64,000 nucleotides of DNA from Arthrobacter methylotrophus (lineage in GTDB: Bacteria; Actinomycetota; Actinomycetes; Actinomycetales; Micrococcaceae): NCBI RefSeq assembly GCF_039539965.1, contig NZ_BAABED010000001.1, positions 4,774,001 to 4,838,000 of the forward strand. Reading direction: 5' to 3'. The position numbers and the translations under genes are program-made. The notes under the pieces were generated by a model. The model was not told the origin of the DNA. It made no database searches and saw only the letters and a list, made by a program, of their open reading frames with translations. Positions 58,949 through 64,000 of the stretch are shown piece after piece (position 1 is the first letter of the stretch; every line of letters starts with the position of its first letter).

Positions 58949-59079
58949 TTTTTGTTGCCGGTTGCCGGTTTGGCCACCGTGGTTGCGGGGGACTCTGAAG
59001 CCCTCTTATCCGCACGCTTTTCCTTGATGGATTTACCGGATTTTTTCGATGCAGCTTGGCGAGGTGATTTGTCAGCCAT
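58945..59079 (-). CDS. Small basic protein, 44 residues
   Basis: The frame reads MADKSPRQAASKKSGKSIKE and continues Lys/Arg-rich to the end (…NKK). An AGGGAG sequence lies 7 nt before its ATG, and its stop overlaps the next start by 4 bp, so it is very probably translated. Small basic proteins of this type are common in Micrococcales; no function is known to me. A nucleic acid-binding role is a guess. Confidence 0.7.
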   Translation of the reverse strand: MADKSPRQAASKKSGKSIKEKRADKRASESPATTVAKPATGNKK

Positions 59080-59187
59080 GATCGCTCCCTAGAGCAGAGC
59101 CGAAATGGCTCCTAGCTCCTGACGATACACCCAGACGCTTGGACGCCTTCTATCGTGAAAATTCCCCAGACGGGGGAAGGAAGAAAA

Positions 59188-59261
59188 TGGAGCGGGCGAC
59201 GGGAATCGAACCCGCGTATCGAGCTTGGGAAGCTAGCGCTCTACCATTGAGCTACGCCCGC
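59188..59261 (-). tRNA. tRNA-Gly (anticodon CCC)
   Basis: The minus strand reads GCGGGCGTAGCTCAATGGTA, folds with a 7-bp acceptor (GCGGGCG / CGCCCGC), D-arm, anticodon loop TTCCCAA (CCC at positions 34-36), T-arm GCGGGTTCGATTCCCGT and an encoded CCA end (59188-59190). Confidence 0.95.
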
Positions 59262-59548
59262 AATGCCCCGCCATGCTGCCGGAGCAGATCCAGCTTAGCG
59301 CAGATGGGGCGGTGTTCCGGACACAGACTCGCCGGTGGGCGGCACCGTTCCCCACCGCTGCGGCGGATGGTGGGGACGGCCGCCGGTATCACGGTCTCGT
59401 CAATTTCCCTGGGGTCCTCGTAAAGATTCGGTTAAGGCTCGACGCGGGTGTGTTGTGCTGCGCCGCGCGTGATTATTCTGTAGCAGTTAGCGGCTGCGTC
59501 ATGGGGAACCCGGCTATGTCTATTAGCCGTACGCCGAAAGAGGATTCC

Positions 59549-59995
59549 GTGGCATTTGCAGAGCATGAAGTACTGATTGGTCGCGACGCCATGACCGTCT
59601 ACAAATTCCTGGTAGACGGCCTGAACAATTCGCTGTGGCGCAGGGGAATCCGCAGCATTTCCCTCCGTTCCGGACACACCGGCGAAAAGGGTGCCGTCTA
59701 CCAGCAGACTTTGACGGGCCCCGGTGGGCGGCCGATTGCGGCTGACTTCCAGATCACCGAGGCGCGGCCCGGCGCTGAAGTGCGCTTCGCCGTCGTCGCG
59801 GGTCCTGTGCGCCCCACCGGTGGCTACTATCTCAGCACCGAGGGTCCAAATACGCGGGTACGGTTTGCGCTGGAGTTGCATCCGAAGGGCTTGCAGAAAC
59901 TGATGAACAACATGATCCAGAAGACCATGGAGGACGAGGTGATCCAGCTGGAGCAGCTGAAGGCGGTCATCGAGGAGCAGACGCCGGGAGCGTAG
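59549..59995 (+). CDS. SRPBCC family protein
   Basis: The 148-residue product has the START/SRPBCC helix-grip pattern: EHEVLIGRDAMTVYKFLVDG, GPGGRPIAADFQITEARPGA and a long C-terminal helix (KGLQKLMNNMIQKTMEDEVI). It probably binds a hydrophobic ligand; no substrate is known. The GTG at 59549 with AAAGAGG before it is preferred. It converges with the CAP-domain gene with a 4-bp gap. Confidence 0.8.
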   Translation: MAFAEHEVLIGRDAMTVYKFLVDGLNNSLWRRGIRSISLRSGHTGEKGAVYQQTLTGPGGRPIAADFQITEARPGAEVRFAVVAGPVRPTGGYYLSTEGPNTRVRFALELHPKGLQKLMNNMIQKTMEDEVIQLEQLKAVIEEQTPGA

Positions 59996-59999
59996 CCAA

Positions 60000-61790
60000 C
60001 TACTGGGCGAGCTTGAGGCCGCCCAATCCGGTGACCGGAGTGCTCGGCGTCGTGAGGCGTCCACTGCTCAAATCCCAGTATTCAACCGCTCCGTTGCTCA
60101 ACAGTCCCGCGACTCCCGTGGAGTTGAGGCCAGTGACGCCCTGGAGCGAGCGCAATCCGGAATAGTCCGTCCAGCCGGTTCCCACGACAAGCCGGGCTTC
60201 CGACTTCGGTGTGGTGAGCCCGGAGCCGCGGTAGAGGCGTAGGTTCCCGTTCGCTTCCACCGCCAGCAGGTCCTGGAAGCCGTCGGCGTCGTAGTCCACC
60301 ATGCTCAGTCGGATCGCGCTGACGCCTGAGCCTACTTGGGTCCGTCCGGCCAAGGCGGTGAGTCCCAGGTTCCGGTACAGGTAAAGCGCGCCAGTGGAAT
60401 CGGTGGCGAGGATCTGCGGGAGCCTGTTGTTCCCGCACCAAGTGCCCACGGCCATGGTCATCGATTGCCAGCCCGATGACCCCAACACTACCGGGGCTTT
60501 GAATCCTCCACTGACAACCCCGGGGTAGAGCAGGAGCCTACCGTCCAACATTTGGACGAGGACGTCGATCACGCCGTCGCGGTCCCAGTCCGTGGTCATG
60601 ACTTCTTTCGCCCCCGTGAAACCGGACCCTACAGTCCGGGCGGGACCGAACGTGCCGTTGCCGAGTGCCGGATAGTCCCTCAAGTTGCCGGAGGGGTCGA
60701 CGGCGACGAGGTCACCGGCGCTGCGGATGGCTGCCGCGTTGAGGTTCAGCGTGGGCGGCTGTTGCTTCGCGATGGGATCGCAGACGCTCGGGGCCGGAAG
60801 CTGGGGAGGGGCAGTGCCCGCGCCAGGACTGTTGACGGTACCGGCGGGGAGCGTCGTGTAACCGAAGAGATTGACCACGCCCCACATGGTGTAGCTGTTG
60901 GGGGTGGTCAGGTAGTTGCCGTCCGTGAAGGTAATGCCGATGCCGATCACGTTGAACCGGGGATCCCGGAGCAAAGCATCGTGGGCGGGGGAGCCTTTCC
61001 ACCATTCGACCAATTGGGCGGCATTCCGGTCCCAGCGGACGGCGATGACTTCGCCTGCGCCGTTGTTGGGGTTCAGTGCCCGGGGATCGGTCCAGAAGTT
61101 GCTGCGGTGTTCTATCACTTCGCGGCTGGCGATGTTGTTGGACCAATCTTGCGAAAGAGTGGACACCGTGGGGTTGTACTTCACCGGGTTCAAGCCCAGA
61201 GAGGTCCGGTAAGCGTTGATGGCGTTGAAGACGGCCAGCACCTGGGCAGAGTTGTCGTCATTGACCAGTGCCTGGATGGAAACCTTTTGCACCGCCGCAG
61301 GGGAAGTCTTCGTCGGTGCCGGAGCGGGATCGAGTTGGAGGCCATCCGCTGCCGAGCCTCCGGGCAGCGCATCCGGTCCCGACGCGGGCGGGATCGAGGG
61401 CAGCGGAGGCGGACCGTCCGCCGCTTGGGGCGAGGTGGCATTGCCGGGCACGACGGCGGAACTCGTTATCGCGGATGGGGCCGCCGTTTCTGGGGCTAAG
61501 GGCGTGCTTGCTTCATTCGGAGCGGCGGCGACGGCCGGGGTGTTGCTGCCGACCGGGCCGGCCGCTGGTGACTCCGGCGCAGGTGCGGCCTGCGGAAGGC
61601 CGGATCCCGACGCCGGCGCGGACGCCGGCGTCGTACTTTCAGTGCTGGGGGTGGAGCTTGAGTTGGAAGGCGCGGCCGGGGCGGCAATTCCCGCGAGCGG
61701 AACAGAGGCGGCCAGCGGGCCGGAGGCAGGGGCCATCACCGTGAGAAAGCAGGCCACTATAACGGCAACGGGCACCGCAATTCGTCTCAA
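60000..61790 (-). CDS. Secreted CAP (SCP/PR1)-domain protein with FG-GAP-like repeats
   Basis: The 596-residue protein starts at a TTG (GGGGAAAC precedes it) with a signal peptide (VPVAVIVACFLTVMAPAS), then a 150-residue Pro/Ala/Ser/Thr-rich linker, a CAP domain (about 175-310: VFNAINAYRTSLGLNPVKYN, and HRSNFWTDPRA, WWKGSPAHDALLRDPRFNVI), and a C-terminal VCBS/FG-GAP-like beta-propeller (TDWDRDGVIDVLVQMLDGRL and VDYDADGFQDLLAVEANGNL, calcium-binding-type D-x-D-x-D-G motifs). It is a cell-surface or secreted protein of unknown target. It is divergent from dcd. Confidence 0.85.
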   Translation of the reverse strand: MRRIAVPVAVIVACFLTVMAPASGPLAASVPLAGIAAPAAPSNSSSTPSTESTTPASAPASGSGLPQAAPAPESPAAGPVGSNTPAVAAAPNEASTPLAPETAAPSAITSSAVVPGNATSPQAADGPPPLPSIPPASGPDALPGGSAADGLQLDPAPAPTKTSPAAVQKVSIQALVNDDNSAQVLAVFNAINAYRTSLGLNPVKYNPTVSTLSQDWSNNIASREVIEHRSNFWTDPRALNPNNGAGEVIAVRWDRNAAQLVEWWKGSPAHDALLRDPRFNVIGIGITFTDGNYLTTPNSYTMWGVVNLFGYTTLPAGTVNSPGAGTAPPQLPAPSVCDPIAKQQPPTLNLNAAAIRSAGDLVAVDPSGNLRDYPALGNGTFGPARTVGSGFTGAKEVMTTDWDRDGVIDVLVQMLDGRLLLYPGVVSGGFKAPVVLGSSGWQSMTMAVGTWCGNNRLPQILATDSTGALYLYRNLGLTALAGRTQVGSGVSAIRLSMVDYDADGFQDLLAVEANGNLRLYRGSGLTTPKSEARLVVGTGWTDYSGLRSLQGVTGLNSTGVAGLLSNGAVEYWDLSSGRLTTPSTPVTGLGGLKLAQ

Positions 61791-61922
61791 TGTTTCCCCA
61801 GATTCACGTCGTGCACCGTTCCCAAATTCAACAGCGGTAACGGCAGTCTATGTGGTGCACTATAGTCCCATGCGCCACACCGGCACCACAGGGTATACGG
61901 TGCATGCGGTACTTTTGATCCT

Positions 61923-62498
61923 GTGCTGATCTCTGACCGCGACATACGTGCCGAAATCGACTCCCGACGTATCGTCCTGGAGCCCTACGACCCCGCGATG
62001 GTTCAGCCGTCCTCCGTGGATGTGAGGATTGACCGCTTCTTCCGGCTGTTCGACAACCACAAGTACGCGCACATCGACCCCTCCGAGGAGCAGCCTGAGC
62101 TGACCCGCCTGGTTGAGGTCGAAGGTGACGAACCCTTCATTCTGCACCCGGGCGAGTTCGTGCTCGGTTCCACGTATGAGACGGTGAGCCTGCCGGACGA
62201 CGTCGCCGCACGCCTTGAGGGAAAGTCCTCGCTGGGGCGCCTTGGCTTGCTGACGCACTCCACTGCCGGCTTTATCGACCCCGGATTCTCCGGCCACGTG
62301 ACTTTGGAACTGTCCAATGTCGCCACGTTGCCCATCAAGCTGTGGCCTGGCATGAAGATCGGCCAGTTGTGCTTCTTCCGGCTCTCCTCGGCAGCTGAAC
62401 ATCCCTACGGTTCCGGCGGTTACGGCAGCCGTTACCAAGGCCAGCGCGGCCCCACTGCGAGCCGCAGCCACCTCAACTTCCACCGGACGGCGATCTAG
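61923..62498 (+). CDS. dcd: dCTP deaminase
   Basis: The 191-residue enzyme converts dCTP to dUTP, and in many actinobacteria on to dUMP. It has [20 protein letters not shown] at the start, [20 protein letters not shown] and [14 protein letters not shown], with the catalytic Glu in VTLELSN. GTG start; no clear Shine-Dalgarno. The end lies 5 bp before palindrome P4 copy a. Confidence 0.95.
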   Translation: MLISDRDIRAEIDSRRIVLEPYDPAMVQPSSVDVRIDRFFRLFDNHKYAHIDPSEEQPELTRLVEVEGDEPFILHPGEFVLGSTYETVSLPDDVAARLEGKSSLGRLGLLTHSTAGFIDPGFSGHVTLELSNVATLPIKLWPGMKIGQLCFFRLSSAAEHPYGSGGYGSRYQGQRGPTASRSHLNFHRTAI

Positions 62499-62503
62499 CG
62501 TGT

Positions 62504-62560
62504 CGAGGCGTGAGATCTCGGCCTTTTGCGTGGATGGAAAGGCCAAGATCTCACGCCTCG
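62504..62560. repeat. P4 palindromic repeat, copy a (57 bp), containing the nuclease stop codon
   Basis: Arms CGAGGCGTGAGATCTCGGCC and GGCCAAGATCTCACGCCTCG are complementary except at one position, around a 17-bp centre. The stop codon of the nuclease on the minus strand (62551-62553) is the TGA within the GAGGCGTGA arm. The second copy, also 57 bp, is at 63573-63629. Confidence 0.92.
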
Positions 62561-63492
62561 GTGGCCCACCCTCCGCGGCCAAGGGCATCGCGAACGCGGT
62601 GTACGACCCCGCCGAATCCCCACGCCTTCACGTGCCGCGCCGTAATGGTCACCGAGGTCCAACCGATCGCGGCGATCGATTCGTCCCGGCGGATGTCGGA
62701 CTCCTTTTGGGCAGCCGTCAGGTGATGGTTGCCGTCGTAATTGACGGCCACTTTGTACCGCGGATAGGCCAAATCCGGCCAAGCCAGCTCCCAGCCGGTT
62801 GAATCCTGGACAACAAACCGCAATTCAGGTTCCGGCAGTCCGTGCCGGCAGATGGCAAGCCGGAGCTTGGTTTCCGGTACCGAGTCGGCGCCAACCCTCG
62901 CGAGCTCCAATGCCAACCGGGCGTTCCTACGGCCGCGGATTCCGGGGTTTTCCTTGACCTGCCTCCGCAAGTCGGTGAGCGAACACAGGGCGGCACGGTT
63001 GGTGCCGAAACTTCGTGACTGACAGCAGATGAAGTAGTCGGCCGCGGCGACGAGATCGTCCAGGGGAAGCAGCGCCGCCAATTCCAGCCATGTCCTGGCC
63101 GCACTGGTGATGGGGATGCCGTCGATGGTCCTCCGGTCTGCGGCCTTCAACGGCACGCGGCGCCCCACCACCCCCTTGCGAACCGGTCGATTCCCGCCGT
63201 CCCATCGCAACAGATGCACCAAGGGTTGGCGTTCGAGTTCAAAGGGAAGGGGACAGCGCCAAAGGATTGCCGCCGTCGGGCCACAACACACAGTCCCTGG
63301 TGAGATGCCGGTCAGAAGCCGTGCAGTGTGGGAGAGCTCCTGGACGTTTCCCCAAGGAACACGGACTCCGCGGCTCGCCACTCGAAGGTCCTTGGTCCAT
63401 GCCCGGCTATCCGAAACCCCGGCAGCGCGTTGCTCGGCGAGGGTGAACGAGCGCCCCCGGAGAGAGTCGGGAAGGGGGCTGGGGTTTCGCAT
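62551..63492 (-). CDS. Vsr/DUF559-like nuclease 2, bracketed by P4 palindromes
   Basis: The 313-residue protein belongs to the same broad group as the one at 30565 (N-terminal AbiEi-like region, C-terminal Vsr/DUF559-type domain) but is diverged from it. The C-terminal domain shows W-P-D-L (about 240), V-A-V-N-Y-D-G-N-H-H (248-257) and D-I-R-R-D-E-S-I-A-A-I-G-W. Where the family usually has Glu before Y-D/E-G, this protein has Asn251, so catalysis may be weakened. It ends E-A-stop inside P4 copy a, and P4 copy b lies 81 bp upstream of the start, so it has the same palindrome-nuclease-palindrome layout. Confidence 0.75.
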   Translation of the reverse strand: MRNPSPLPDSLRGRSFTLAEQRAAGVSDSRAWTKDLRVASRGVRVPWGNVQELSHTARLLTGISPGTVCCGPTAAILWRCPLPFELERQPLVHLLRWDGGNRPVRKGVVGRRVPLKAADRRTIDGIPITSAARTWLELAALLPLDDLVAAADYFICCQSRSFGTNRAALCSLTDLRRQVKENPGIRGRRNARLALELARVGADSVPETKLRLAICRHGLPEPELRFVVQDSTGWELAWPDLAYPRYKVAVNYDGNHHLTAAQKESDIRRDESIAAIGWTSVTITARHVKAWGFGGVVHRVRDALGRGGWATEA

Positions 63493-63530
63493 GGATCAAT
63501 TCTTGGCACAACACCGGTGCCTCGACCGGC

Positions 63531-63539
63531 TTATCCACA
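63531..63539 (+). promoter_or_regulatory. DnaA box 9-mer
   Basis: TTATCCACA, a perfect consensus DnaA box, lies between the nuclease start (63492) and P4 copy b (63573). On the nuclease strand it reads TGTGGATAA, opposite in direction to the 9-mer at 30506 relative to its gene. Confidence 0.5.
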
Positions 63540-63572
63540 GTGGGGAGGAAGAGTGACTCACCTACCGCGAAT

Positions 63573-63629
63573 CGAGGCGTGAGATCTCGCCCGTTCACGC
63601 GCGCGAAAAGGCCGAGATGTCACGCCTCG
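63573..63629. repeat. P4 palindromic repeat, copy b (57 bp)
   Basis: Arms CGAGGCGTGAGATCTCG and the inverted CGAGATGTCACGCCTCG (one mismatch). The stop codon of the antiporter gene on the minus strand (63620-63622) lies in its right arm, so that protein also ends in Glu-Ala from the repeat. Confidence 0.92.
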
Positions 63630-64000
63630 AGGGACGCGATTGGCTCGGATGCCTTCCGTTTGCGGGGGGACTTGCGGAAGGCCTTGACCGTAGGCTCCAC
63701 GAAACGGGCTGCGAGCGGTCCGATGATGGCCATGAGCAGGACGTAAGCCGTGGCAAGGGCGGCCAGCTCACGCGGGACCGCTCCCGAGGTGACGGCCAGG
63801 CCGGCAATGACAATGGAGAACTCGCCGCGCGCAATCAGGGCCGCTCCCGCGCGGAAACGGCCCGGTACGGCAATCCCTGCCCGCTTGGCCGCCCAGAATC
63901 CGGTCAGCAGCTTGGTCACGGCAGTCACGAAAGCCAAGAGGAGCGCCCAGCCCAGCACTGGAGGAATACTGCTCGGGTCCGTATTGAGGCCGAAGGCCAC
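63620..64000 (-). CDS. Cation:proton antiporter (CPA2/KefB type), C-terminal part
   Basis: The 126 visible residues are the last helices of a monovalent cation/proton antiporter: LGWALLLAFVTAVTKLLTGF, RAGAALIARGEFSIVIAGLA (the conserved helix with R-G-E-F-S of the family) and LATAYVLLMAIIGPLAARF. The frame is open to the window edge, so the gene continues to the right. The end S-L-E-A comes from palindrome P4. Confidence 0.85.
   Translation of the reverse strand: MAFGLNTDPSSIPPVLGWALLLAFVTAVTKLLTGFWAAKRAGIAVPGRFRAGAALIARGEFSIVIAGLAVTSGAVPRELAALATAYVLLMAIIGPLAARFVEPTVKAFRKSPRKRKASEPIASLEA

Overview
The window is high-GC actinobacterial DNA. The 16S and 23S genes, the ribosomal protein set, the mycobacterial-type antitermination element in the rRNA leader, the many start codons sitting about 6 nt after a -10 hexamer (leaderless pattern), and the protein families point to a soil Micrococcaceae bacterium, most likely Arthrobacter or a close relative (Paenarthrobacter/Pseudarthrobacter). 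It is chromosomal: it carries a complete rRNA operon, rpmB-rpmG-rpsN, HU, panD, dcd and a tRNA.

Layout. 1-4.3 kb: the end of jetB and all of jetC from a Wadjet/MksBEFG-type plasmid defence SMC system. 5.4-10.7 kb: an iron-box-controlled siderophore uptake operon (binding protein, two FecCD permeases, ATPase, siderophore-interacting reductase). 10.9-15.2 kb: three SGNH hydrolase paralogues, a YciI protein, and an F420-reductase-like gene divergent from a MarR regulator. 15.2-18.0 kb: an ApbE / FMN-binding protein / ferric-reductase-like membrane oxidoreductase operon. 18.5-25.3 kb: ribosomal proteins and the rrn operon. 25.8-30.4 kb: HU, a CopD-CtaG copper/cytochrome oxidase assembly fusion and a thioredoxin-NHL protein. 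31.5-36.6 kb: small metabolic genes. 36.9-42.4 kb and 47.3-49.5 kb: a polar amino-acid-type ABC transporter and luciferase-like monooxygenases, probably for organosulfur or similar compounds, with a broken binding protein. 43-47 kb: MFS exporter with LysR regulator, a second F420-reductase-like gene and a 2-hydroxyacid dehydrogenase. 49.7-64 kb: an OtsB-like/GH15 fusion, AEC transporter, PanD, TetR and LysR units, an AlaDh/PNT-like dehydrogenase, tRNA-Gly, a secreted CAP-domain protein, Dcd and a partial cation/proton antiporter.

The most unusual layer is repetitive. At least five families of imperfect palindromes occur (called P1 to P5 here). P2 (four copies, 101-102 bp), P3 (two, 70 bp), P4 (two, 57 bp) have nearly fixed copy length and lie at the 3' ends of genes; P1 is about 96-100 bp with a tandem-array derivative; P5 (two, about 63 bp) lies in frame inside two permease genes. 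Two separate, divergent genes for AbiEi-like-HTH plus Vsr/DUF559-like nucleases are each bracketed by two copies of one family (P2 around 30565-31419, P4 around 62551-63492). In both, the nuclease stop codon lies inside the downstream palindrome, and a DnaA-box-like 9-mer lies between the upstream palindrome and the start codon. This looks like a palindrome-nuclease-palindrome element analogous in layout to REP/RAYT modules, but with an unrelated enzyme. It is the best candidate here for an undescribed system; mobility and function are inference.

Gene decay is also visible: a frameshifted binding-protein gene fused to the tail of a DUF1684 gene, a remnant of a HerA-like ATPase gene, and a remnant of a 3-hydroxyisobutyrate-dehydrogenase-type gene.
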